Source: Triatoma infestans (lineage: Eukaryota > Arthropoda > Insecta > Hemiptera > Reduviidae). From it: 64,000 bases of DNA. Made by a program: the position numbers and the translations under genes. Shown one piece after another: positions 55,480-64,000 of the stretch (position 1 is its first letter; every line of letters begins with the position of its first letter). The notes below the pieces were generated by a model, which was not told the origin of the DNA, ran no database searches, and saw only the letters and a list, made by a program, of their open reading frames with translations. The DNA lies in assembly GCA_011037195.1 (NCBI GenBank), contig JAAEAF010004974.1, positions 49,771 through 113,770 of the forward strand, written 5' to 3'.

Positions 55480-55785
55480 AGAGGGCTAAAATCTGGCGAT
55501 CTGGAAGGCCAGCTTGCCGGTCCTAGTCTCCCGACCTAGGTGTTACTGAACATCTCATTCACTTCTCTCCTTGCCACTAAGGCATACTGCACGGGACTCT
55601 ATCTTGTTGGAACTATATTCTTGTTCTGACATTCAATGGCCCATCCTCGAGCAACTGCTGAAATACTTGGCGAATAAAATTAGCGTATTCTTGCCCATTT
55701 CAGGTAGCTGGCGAAAATGTATGGGCCAATAGTTTTGTCTCCAACCATTCCGCACCAACCTTTAACAGTCACATGTTCAGTACAA
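55480..55785 (-). pseudogene. mariner-type transposase relic, inverted part
   Basis: On minus, frames separated by stops give GWCGMVGDKTIGPYIFASYL (55770-55705), FIRQVFQQLLEDGPLNVRTR (55680-55620), FQQDRVPCSMPLVARREVNE (the FQQD catalytic-Asp block, 55615-55555), then VGRLGPASWPSRSPDFSPLD (55540-55480; 'WP-x-RSPDL-x-PLDFF' contains the last catalytic Asp). These are the hallmarks of mariner-like DDE transposases. Stops and a truncated end make it inactive. Confidence 0.75.
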
Positions 55786-55786
55786 C

Positions 55787-56449
55787 CTGGATCGGGAGAC
55801 TAGGACCGGCAAGCTGGCTTTCCAGATCGCCAGATTTAAGACCTCTTGATTTTTTCTTTGGCGATATTCAACAACTTAATCCAAACCTGCTTCGCAATTC
55901 CGGCAGACCTGATACGATTAGCAACTTCATATGTTGAGCAGCGCTTGCGCTTGAGCCGTTTAAGCCGAGGAGGTCATTTTGAATAAATAGGAAATATTTT
56001 TTTATCGATTTTTGTAAATAAATTAGAAAATTGTTATGTTTTAATGATGTTTTACCTGATTTTTAAGTCCCTTATGGTTTTAAAATAGCTTTTAAGTTTT
56101 AACAGCATCTGACATCTGAACTCTCTTATTTATTCGAAAAATAGGAAAATAACGACGAAAATTGAATCTGTATGGTTGAATATTTCGGCAACGGTTTAAA
56201 ATATTGAAGTGAAATTAACTGCATTTTTCTTCATTTTTTGAATAGTTTTCAATGCAGTAGTAAAAAGTGGGGATCAAAAGGAAATCATCACATTCAACCA
56301 CCGATTAAGGTGTAAAATCAACAAAACATTAACACTATCATGAACTAGTGCGAATATACCTCAACAAACGTTATGTTCACTTTTTAAATATCTTGCTTCG
56401 TTTAGGAATTATTTCAAAAGTGGCCCGTTTAAATGGGACACCCTGTATA
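55787..56449 (+). mobile_element. mariner-type element 3' part with terminal end
   Basis: Plus-strand copy of the same family from GRLGPASWLSRSPDLRPLDF (55795-55855) to the 3' end, terminating in GGGACACCCTGTATA (56435-56449), the end sequence common to many insect mariner-like elements, next to a TA. It shares an inverted 45-bp match with the minus-strand piece (55491-55535 versus 55791-55835). The matching left end TATACAGGGTGTCCC was not found nearby. Confidence 0.75.
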
Positions 56450-56454
56450 TTGCA

Positions 56455-56700
56455 CTGTTTCACTCAATGCATGGCTAAGATTCCAAACTTGAGGGAAGTC
56501 GGTTAACTGGAATTATTGCAACATAACATGATTTTCTGAGATTTTCGTCGAAAACGGCCTAGTAAAGATTTTATTTTAAACTTGGAATAATAATTGGCCC
56601 TTTATAGATAATTGAATCAACATCTTTATTTGAAACTTTTTCAAGCTGAGTGTTAAGTTTTCCTCTCTGAACTGTAACGAACCAATATTTTTGAGGCTCG
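56455..56700 (+). repeat. family X fragment
   Basis: 'gaagtcggttaactggaat', 'gattttcgtcgaaaacgg', 'taaacttggaataat', 'catctttatttgaaacttttt' are X blocks on plus in the correct order. Confidence 0.55.
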
Positions 56701-56704
56701 GTAG

Positions 56705-58560
56705 AAGTGGTGTTTGGTAGTACACATTTCAGATCTCTGTAGATTTGTCTATCCCATTTTCTTTCAAGGGGAAATTTAAGGTAACTTTCATTAGATCACT
56801 TTTTTAATGGGTTATTCGAAACTTTTTCCAGGGGCAGTTGGCGTCACAGTTCTATAGGACCTTCTTATTGCCTTATCAGATTCCACATTTTGTTTTATGT
56901 AGGTTGCCAAACCAAGCTAGCTTGATTGTAGTACTGAGGGGGATTGCTATAAAACGGAGAATAATTGCATTGAGTTTAAATTACTGGCAATTTCCAGTTT
57001 TTGGTTGGCTCCTCGAACCAGTTTTGGACCAGAAAATCCAATGTTTGGACCAGAAAGCCTACAATGTTTGATATTTCAACAGATATAGTAGGTGATTTCT
57101 TGCACTGTTGATGGATAAAAATAAAAAAATCAAGCTTAAGACAAACACCTATTATTTGCTAGGAAACTTGTTGCCCCCCCTGACAACAATTAGAATGGAA
57201 CGCTGATGTTTACGATATAATTGTTTCACCTTCCAGTTTTAATTCTTTTTTTTTGTTGGCCGTTTTCTTAATAATTTTAGATTTACCGATGGTTAATCTT
57301 CAATGGTGAGCATAATTTCCATTGCTTTAAAAAACAACATATATTTGACATAAACGCTTGAATATTGTTACTTGGTTGCTTTTATAGACATTATTTTCTG
57401 GTGTACGCGCGTAATTGACCAATAATTGGAAATTTTCTTAATAAACACACCATATAATTACTAGTTCATTGAAACACTTCTAGAGAATATAAAATACAAA
57501 TAATGAACTCAGTCCTGTAAGAGCTGTAATGACTTATAATTGAAACTTCAAACTAAGGAAATTAGAATTAAACCGTGACTCTGAAATTAATGGGGGTGTT
57601 GAAATCAAAGTGTATACATATTTTTTGTTTTTGTTACTTTTTTTTTCTATCTTCTTTCCTTCATTACTATTTCTTTCTTCACCCTTCACACACAGACTAC
57701 AATAGCAGAAGTCATCTCAATCAGTAGCAGATGACAGCAATTTTCTGTTATAGCGGAGAGGAAGTATAATAATGATCGAAAAAGCAGAAGAAGAAGAAGG
57801 AAATGAACCGTTATAAATCTAGCCGGCACTGCTATGCAACATGTGTGTGATTGTTCAGTCCGCCCAATCTGCTCAAGACAGACGTCATTCTGGAAACAAC
57901 TTTACATCTTCACAACTGAAAAGGGTTAATTTTCTTTTAACAAATAATATTTAGGTAAATTGGATGCCAGAAGTATCGACTTTGCTTCCAAAACTTTGCT
58001 TTTTTTTCTCTGATTCTAGTAATCTTGAAATCTGCGACTTTCTTTTTTGCATGTACCGCATTGCACGCATTATCAGGCTATAAATTGCTAAAAATTGAAA
58101 CTTTAAACACAAGCTTTAAAGACTGAATTGTTAGACACGCAATTTTCAAATCATTACAATATAATAGTAATAAAGTAAGTAAAAATTAAAAGAACACAAA
58201 GCCAATATGCAAACATTAGAATGTGAATAAAAAAACTAATTCATAGAATCCATAATCATACACTTACTTATACACATATAGGATCATGAATTTCCACAAT
58301 TTAGAATATGTCACAGTTCAAACCGTTCACAAATGCCGTACATAAATTCATATCACTGCGCTTGGAGATATCCCCCTTCCAAAAAATAATCAGATTCTTA
58401 ATCAAGTATCTGCAATTGCCTTCAATTCAAACATTAAAAAATAATTGTCGACACTGTTTGAAGCGTGAGAGTGTTAATGAGAACATTTGGGAAATCATAA
58501 TTGAAACTTATAAATATGCTTCAAACGTCTCATAGCCACAATTTAGATCTGTGTTAATTT
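56705..58560. other. non-coding stretch, nothing assigned
   Basis: AT-rich; no transposon domain found. The plus frame 56838-57071 and 58308-58535 are without family resemblance. Confidence 0.45.
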
Positions 58561-59210
58561 GTAGATCAAGTAGCAGTTTTTTGAGCTCCAGGCGGTCCAT
58601 AAAGTGTTGGAAAAAATAACTTTGCAGAACTAACGTTACTACTTGCCTTCCACAAAGTATCCCACAGAGATAAGCCGTTAAGTATGAAGTTGTAAGTTAA
58701 AGTAGAAAAAGGAATTCTGGAGTAACTTATGGATGTTTCCTCAATGAGTCTCGTGTACAATACCTCCAAGAAATGTACAGACATACGCGAGAGTTGGGTC
58801 ACAGGATTCATAGTTTTTTGAATAAAGAAAGATGGTTATTTAGAGTTCCTCACTAACATTCCGTTTTAATGGTGATTTTACTACAATTTCCATCTGTAGG
58901 CAACATCTCAAGAGCAATGATCTCCAAGGCTTTTAATACTGCCAGAGCTTAAGCCAGAATATTGGAGCAAGCTAGTAGATACTGCTCAGATTTATAGTAA
59001 AACTCCACCGCCTCGCAGTGCACAAACTCCGCTGTACTTACATTAATTAGAACCATCCTTACTTCCGTTGATGAATACTCCATACTTATAACTAGTAACT
59101 GGTACCGTTTCTTACACTGAGAAAAGACATTAAAACTTAGGTTTACTCTAATAATGAGTTTTCTTTCAAAAACCGAACTAAGATAAAGATCTGAGCACAA
59201 ACTCAATCTA
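58560..59210 (-). mobile_element. possible LINE RNase H relic
   Basis: Two minus-strand frames (59206-58949, 58811-58566) plus the joining sequence read 'SNILA-ALAVLKALEIIALE' (59000-58915; an A-x-A-x-L-x-ALE helix as after the catalytic Glu of RNase H) and LWDTLWKASSNVSSAKLFFP (58680-58620; resembles the W-x-x-x-W...S...FFP segment after GNE). No PGH/GNE motif was found, so this is tentative. Confidence 0.3.
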
Positions 59211-59214
59211 TCTA

Positions 59215-59560
59215 ACTATTTACTTGGCGCTACAACCATTGCTTCTTCAAGAATTCCATGCCATCTTTCTCTGCCTCTGGCGGTCTTAGATCGGGATTTC
59301 CAAGAAATTATCATCAATACAAAAGCCGTCCTTCCATCTGACCTTGGCCGTCCAACAGTACTATTTACAATTTGGCTTTTTTTTTACTGTAGACTTCTGG
59401 AGATTGAAATTTTGTCTATTCACAAGGCATGACCTACATCCTTCGCAGTCTAGCCAAAAGAGTGTATGTTCCTTATGAAATCAGATTCTGTGTACACTGT
59501 TACTTCATAGTGTGACGTATCGCCTCTACCTATTACCCTCCTGCCTGGACCATCTATGAA
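59215..59560 (-). repeat. possible LINE/SINE 3' region
   Basis: 'acttggcgctacaaccattgcttcttcaagaattccatgccatctttctc' on plus is of the type found reversed at the 3' ends of some insect RTE-like LINEs. The similarity is from general pattern only; no second copy exists in this window. Confidence 0.25.
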
Positions 59561-59564
59561 GACT

Positions 59565-60010
59565 AAGTAATTACTATTTTAATACATGTTGGTTTATGAT
59601 GCCGCTTGTTTTTTGATAAAAAAAAAAGATTAGCTTACAGAAAAGTAGATGAACTAAAGCAGAGAGAGCTTATGAAACAATCCTGAAATTAAACAAAATT
59701 TTGCTTAATATTAAGATCTGCTAACTTAAGTCAGATGCAGAGCTAAATAAAAAGGTAAGAGTTTTAAATTCATGGTACTGTGTGTTTAAAGTTCTCCATG
59801 TTATTGAGATAAACGCCAAATAGGGCTGCCAATTTTGGCTACACAACGAAATTATTATTTATTGCCAAGTCAGAAATTGGCTGTATTATTTTATTTTGCA
59901 TTGTAGGAGAGATCTCATCCAATAAATAAAGAGACAAATGTTTATAATTTCAATAGTATATTTAATGAATCTCACAATTTACCTATTTTTTTCTCGGTAT
60001 AATCCGTTAA
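59565..60010. other. non-coding stretch, nothing assigned
   Basis: No supported feature. Confidence 0.45.
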
Positions 60011-60013
60011 ATA

Positions 60014-60325
60014 GTTGTTGCGATTGGGTCCTCAGAACTGGAAAGCATCAGAGATATTTTCCGTGATAGCCTGCTTAATTTTGTGATCATCGACCAGTTT
60101 CGGGCGTTCGCCCATTATCAGGATGTCTTGATAAACATTGTGATATCATAGACTTGCACAGAGTAAAATCATGTGTATACAATTTTTCACATTTGCATTT
60201 GTGCAAGTCTGTGTTATCACACTGTTTATCAATATATCCTGATGATGGGTGAACGCCCGAAACCGGATAATGACTGCAAAATGAAACAGGCTACCACTGA
60301 AAATATTTCTGATGAATCCTTAATT
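60014..60325. repeat. foldback element, family F, near-complete
   Basis: Left arm 60033-60165 ('ggaaagcatcagagatattttccgtgatagcctgcttaattttgtgatc', 'cagtttcgggcgttcgcccattatcaggatgtcttgataaac...acttgcaca') and right arm 60195-60320 in inverse order ('tgtgcaagtctgtgttatcacactgtttatcaatatatcctgatgatgggtgaacgcccgaaaccg', 'gcaaaatgaaacaggctaccactgaaaatatttctgatg'). The spacer is about 30-45 bp. The right arm carries CTGATGA-U-GGGU-GAAC-GCCC-GAAAC (60238-60261), a hammerhead-like core. Confidence 0.85.
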
Positions 60326-60329
60326 ACAT

Positions 60330-62100
60330 GTATGCACTTCATCTTGCTATTAGTCTTTTTTTTATTCTGGCAGTAAAAATTACTTCGACTTGAAGTGTGA
60401 ACCAGTTTTGTACATTCATATTCACTTCTTAGTGCTTTGGACCTTGAATCTTGTTGAGTGATTTCTTGAGGGAGCCAACCAAAGTGATGGGGTGACATCC
60501 AGGCTGTTTCCCAGCCAAGATTTTCGATACTTTCAAGCGTTAATTGTCAAAGGACCTTCTCCTGGATTTTGAGTACCCATTATTTCTATCGCAGGCTTTT
60601 CTTTTTTTGATCTATCGTAACTTATCAATCTTCTTCAAAGAAGCATTCAAACCAGAAGCTCGTTCGGCTCCTTTAAAAATTGATCGAAAACACTACGCCA
60701 TATTGGTTTAAGCATTCGGGAATAAATTTTAAAAACGTTTCTCACATCAGAAACAAAAAAAGCATCTCTGAAAGACTGATCATCCAAAGTGCAGTTTTCT
60801 AGAACATATGCTATCGTTGAATTAGTAGTAGAGGTTATGTAAACTGAAACAGTGATCAAACAGCTGTTTTAGATTCAGTACAGGATGCCAACTTTCGATT
60901 GTGAAATATCGTAATTCTTATGAATGGCCTTCGTTATTATTGGGTTCTTTGTGCCATCCAGAAAGGGACCACCGCTGGAAAATGTGCCAATACCAGTCGT
61001 TAGACATATGGTTTTTATCACTGGTCACCTTGTTTCACCATGACCAAAATATGTGTCAAACCATCAATCGTCGAGCAATGATATACATATGTCACACATT
61101 GGCAATCAAGTGTCCTAGAATGAGAGAAGAGATATTCTATTATGATTACTATTGTAAGAAAAATGATTAAAGTGAACAATAAACCAGACAAAAAAAATTA
61201 TAGCAAGCGCTAAATAAATTCTGATTGGGTGATTGTAATTATAAGTGGAAAGACAAACGTATCTCATGTATATTATTTGGGAAGGGTAGACTATCTTGCT
61301 TATTGCATATTGATGAGAAATAAGATAGAATAATAAAATATAAATATATGGAATGTGTGAGAAGTTGCGTGTGTACGTATGGCGGTGTAGTGTTGCCGGT
61401 AGCGCTGCCCAGCAGAGCGGGCACAAATTAAGTGTATACCCAATAATAAATCCACAGTTTGACAGGCCGCAGCTAGCGCACCCACGGTAGCCTTTCTAAC
61501 TAATAAATAACATATAGTAACAATAATTATTTGACTGTCCCACAAGACACAGACTTTCTTTCCTTTTTTTCCTCTCTCTCTCACTCACTCGCTCTCATTC
61601 AGGCTAAATTATACCCAGTAGCGCTTTTTGACGTTGGCTAGTTGTTAGAGTACGGTCGGTTGTGTTTTGCTGTTGGTGTGCTCTGTTTTTATTCCACCAT
61701 CTCTCCACCATAATGGAAGTTATCTTGAGGTATATTGGCGATCTCTAGTGTGTGTATACCACAACTACACCACCATACTGCCATCTTATGATTAATAATA
61801 CCATTTTTATTGTTGTAAAAGATGGCAAGTAGCCATTCAATATATTGTTTCTTTTTTCTTATTTTTATTTTAATATTTTTATTTTTTCATATCTCGTTAA
61901 AATTATTTCTTCTTGTTCTACTTTGTGCGCATGCCCCTATCGGCTCTATTATTCTATACTATATTGCTTGTGGTTTTTTTTAATTCCTTTATGAATATAG
62001 GCACTTTATTTTCTCTGTACAATCATTTAAATTTTATTATTAAAAACTCTTGGAAAATAAACCTTTTTAACCAGACTATTATAGTGACTATTATAATGAA
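60330..62100. other. mostly unassigned stretch
   Basis: The minus frame 60647-60859 (70 codons, starts MITVSVYITSTTNSTIAY, ends LKEPNELLV) has balanced composition and could be a decayed ORF fragment, but I recognise no family. 61550-61800 has TC-rich then mixed sequence; no promoter could be assigned. CTTGAAGTGTGAACCAGT at about 60389 also occurs at about 39564, so some of this is repeat. Confidence 0.4.
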
Positions 62101-62104
62101 GGCT

Positions 62105-62760
62105 TAAAGAACCTACACCTTGAGATTAACACCTTCAGAGATGATTTTATCCCATCTATCGTCGCCAAATATTCCTTGGAACCTAACTGTTGGGTTAACA
62201 TCTATAAAAATAAAATTAGTGCGAGCATCTAGATAAATTCCAAACCATCAAACATACTTCTTCTCAGGAAGAAAATCGCGGCCGAATATCTCTCATTTTT
62301 TTTCTCCAGATCCTCTCTCGGCCATCAAAAAACGCAGAAGCAAAATCCGGAAAAAAGAATCTTATAACAGTTCAACTAATGTGTAGTCCAGGAAAGTTTT
62401 AACGACCTGTTTATGTCCCTTGCACTTAAGCAGCTTTGGAAAGCCTTCGCCTAACCGATCGCAAGCTATTGTCTACATTTCTCACTTTCGTAAACGGTAT
62501 ATCTGACTTCTACTGCTGTGCAAAGGCGATTATGTAAGACATTACCAACATGAAACGATTGTCTCTCTCTATGAAGTGATACGATGTATGCTCGAACCAG
62601 GTCTTCTTAAGTATTCATTAGTCTCCTGATATCTGCGGAAAATCCTGCTGACGGTGGTTCTCGGAATATTTAGACTCCTAGATAATTGAGGCTTTGCTAC
62701 TGCCATTGTAAGCAACAACCGCTGCGCCTTCCGTTGTTTTTTTAAGTGTTAGATGTTTAA
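62105..62760 (-). pseudogene. Tc1/mariner-type transposase relic
   Basis: On minus from 62707: LSRSLNIPRTTVSRIFRRYQ then ETNEYLRRPG, a helix-turn-helix DNA-binding region as in Tc1 transposases (L-x-I-P-x-T-T-V-S-R-I-x-R-R-Y...R-x-PGSG). Next VRNVDNSLRSVRRRLSKAA (62490-62435; the second HTH 'S-x-R-S-V-R-R-R-L'). Near 62240-62110, GIYLDARTNFIFIDVNPTV matches the WGGI-x-x-x-x-R-T-x-L-x-F-I-D block of the catalytic domain. Several stops and lost catalytic blocks show it is dead. Confidence 0.6.
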
Positions 62761-62764
62761 TTTT

Positions 62765-62990
62765 GTGGATGTTTAACATGAATTTTATTTTTTTCCATTA
62801 GTATAAACGGCCAAATACAAAATGGCGGACTTACAATAGGATGTTGCTTTCCCACCAAATTCTCTTTCGGTTTGTTATTCAACAGCAGAATGAAAATTCT
62901 AAATTTTTCTTTATAGCTCACATTGGCCCCGCGCCCCTCGCTTAGATTTTGTTAAGCTATTAAAATTGTTTACAAAATTATAAGTAAGTC
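62765..62990. other. non-coding stretch
   Basis: Nothing supported. Confidence 0.4.
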
Positions 62991-62995
62991 TAAAA

Positions 62996-63280
62996 TTATT
63001 TATTTATTAGAGTTATTATTGTGTTTGAACTTAACGAGCCATAAGAGCAAGTGTTGAGCAAAAAAGCCTTATGGCTTTTAGCTTCAGCGAGTGGTCTCCT
63101 GCGTCCACGTTCGCCAGAGCTGGATACCGTCAGAGTTATGGAAGTTATAGTTGCACCATTTCTGTCTGGGCTAAAGGGAGGTTTAACATTGTAGTGGGGA
63201 CGGAGGCACCAAACCGCTCTTTTCAAAGCGAGGGCGTAAGCTTCGGCTTGAGCCCATTGTAAGTAGTGTAAATAGTAGTT
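62996..63280 (-). CDS. short GC-rich open region of unknown origin
   Basis: A minus-strand open frame runs to the stop at 62996. Its own (pre-LINE) part reads QWAQAEAYALALKRAVWCLR, HYNVKPPFSPDRNGATITS, SGERGRRRPLAEAKSHKAFL. It is markedly GC-richer than its surroundings and of balanced composition. The plus strand is also open (63071-63262). It might be a host exon, a transposon segment or a UTR; I recognise no family and see no convincing splice sites. The upstream continuation of this frame (63290-63541) is the antisense of a LINE and should be ignored. Confidence 0.25.
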   Translation of the reverse strand, partial: NYYLHYLQWAQAEAYALALKRAVWCLRPHYNVKPPFSPDRNGATITSITLTVSSSGERGRRRPLAEAKSHKAFLLNTCSYGSLSSNTIITLINK

Positions 63281-63290
63281 ATAGTTTGTT

Positions 63291-63948
63291 TCCATAGTCA
63301 AGAAGTGTAGACTCCCTGGAGGCGCTCTCCCGGCACAATAAAGTGCGGCTGGTATGGGTGCCGGGACACAATGGGGTAAAAGGCAATGAACTAGCCGAGC
63401 AACTGGCCAGGAATGGAGCGAACACCCCTTTCTGTGGGCCGGAACCTGTTCTGGGGATAGCCAAAAGTATGGCGAGGGCAACTCTGAGAGAATGGACTCG
63501 GAGAGAACATAATCTTCACTGGAGGCTAAATACTGGGGCAAAACACAGCAAAAGGGTTATGCCAGAGCTGTGTAAAAGAAGAACCAGAGAGACCCTGGGT
63601 CTAAGCAGGTATCAGATTTGTCTGATAACAGGCTTTGTTACCGTGCACGGTAGGTTCAAGAAACATCTGGACAAGGTGGGATTATTTGATTCGGAGTCCT
63701 TGTGTATACTGTGTGAGGAGGAGGAGGAGACGGGCTCTCATCTGTTGTTTGATTACGTCGCAATCGGCAGAGTGAGGTACGAGATCTTCGGCACCTTGAG
63801 ACTGGAGGAAATCGTACTTCAAGAAGGACTGGTAGGGAAGGTCCTGGACCTCATGAAGAGGGGAGGATTTCTCTACTAGACATTAAGGGGTTGGCACAAT
63901 GGGGGCCTGGGTTAGAGTCCCCCCCCCCGGTGTCATTCTATTCTATTC
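63291..63948 (+). mobile_element. 5'-truncated LINE (RNase H) with 11-bp TSD
   Basis: Flanked by the perfect direct repeat TATAGTTTGTT (63280-63290 and 63949-63959). It encodes the end of RNase H and the C-terminus in one open frame (63343-63879, extending upstream in frame to about 63310): KVRLVWVPGHNGVKGNELAE (W-x-PGH...GNE), RREHNLHWRLNTGAKHSKRV, GLSRYQICLITGFVTVHGRF, LCILCEEEEETGSHLLFDYV (C-x-x-C-x...H...; the final Cys is Tyr). 3' UTR with a C run (63921-63928) and tail TTCTATTCTATTCTA. The intact frame and clean TSD suggest a fairly recent insertion. Confidence 0.9.
63343..63879 (+). pseudogene. RNase H / C-terminal ORF2 fragment of a LINE
   Basis: 178 codons without a stop. The 'AD' catalytic Asp position after GNEL reads AEQLAR (Glu in place of Asp), and the TGHC motif found in sister copies is TGFV here. 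There is no RT or endonuclease because of 5' truncation, so no functional product is expected although the frame is open. Part of the element at 63291-63948. Confidence 0.85.
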
Positions 63949-64000
63949 TATAGTTTGTTAATAATTTTTATTGTAAATAGTAATTCTAGAAAAAGATATG

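Noticed and set aside
62996..63541. 181-codon minus-strand open frame as one protein
   Set aside because: The part above about 63290 is antisense to the LINE inserted with an 11-bp TSD, so the long frame is a chance fusion; only the lower half is kept as a weak candidate.
1..64000. CRISPR array, bacterial operons, prophage
   Set aside because: No regularly spaced direct repeats, no ribosome-binding-site-led gene rows and no prokaryotic gene density; all structure is of eukaryotic transposon type.

Overview
This window is a gene-poor, AT-rich piece of a large eukaryotic genome, almost entirely built of interspersed repeats. It contains relics of several non-LTR retrotransposon (LINE) lineages: Jockey/R1-type with APE, RT and RNase H domains, a CR1-like APE-RT type without RNase H, and an RTE-like tail. 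It also holds tRNA-derived SINEs, mariner/Tc1 transposase relics with the insect-type TIR end GGGACACCCTGTATA, TG...CA solo LTRs, foldback elements, and many simple repeats. This mix points to an arthropod, most likely an insect (possibly Hemiptera; the species cannot be fixed from sequence alone). I found no bacterial operon, CRISPR array, rRNA gene or convincing intact host gene. The longest open frames are decayed transposon domains.

Layout. 1-9 kb: LINE RNase H and RTE-like relics, two old repeat segments, and the first copies of a dominant interspersed repeat that I call family X. X starts near TACTTTCTCTTAC, ends with the hairpin GTGTGAGTGTTTCACAC then CAGATTTTTT, and is present in more than 20 pieces. 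9-14 kb: two SINE families and a LINE split by a SINE. 14.6-19.4 kb: a CR1-like LINE on the minus strand, interrupted by a second LINE on the plus strand flanked by a perfect 16-bp target-site duplication (TSD). 20-28.7 kb: X copies, one carrying a SINE; a solo LTR; a LINE RNase H tail; and a long X copy with internal repeats. 28.7-34 kb: a pair of long inverted repeats, two RNase H LINE relics (one inserted in X with a 10-bp TSD), and an X-X tandem junction. 35-38 kb: a Jockey-like LINE with Gag zinc knuckles. 38-47 kb: low-complexity unique sequence, foldback elements, X copies and a second Jockey-like LINE keeping YADD. 47-51.4 kb: a multilayer nest of X, LINE and LTRs. 52-56.5 kb: a second solo LTR, X fragments and a rearranged mariner. 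56.5-64 kb: mostly unassigned sequence, a foldback element, a Tc1-like relic, a short GC-rich open region, and a young-looking 5'-truncated LINE.

The most interesting item is a 392-bp LTR at 50866-51257 (minus orientation), with partial copies at 48224-48507 and 49095-49325. Its U3 carries a textbook heat-shock element of four alternating nGAAn/nTTCn pentamers placed 7 bp upstream of a TATAAATAG box. The layout resembles an hsp gene promoter and suggests a stress-responsive retrotransposon. Also notable are hairpin elements whose arms carry a CTGANGA-stem-GAAAC motif like the hammerhead ribozyme core, and the unclassified X family.
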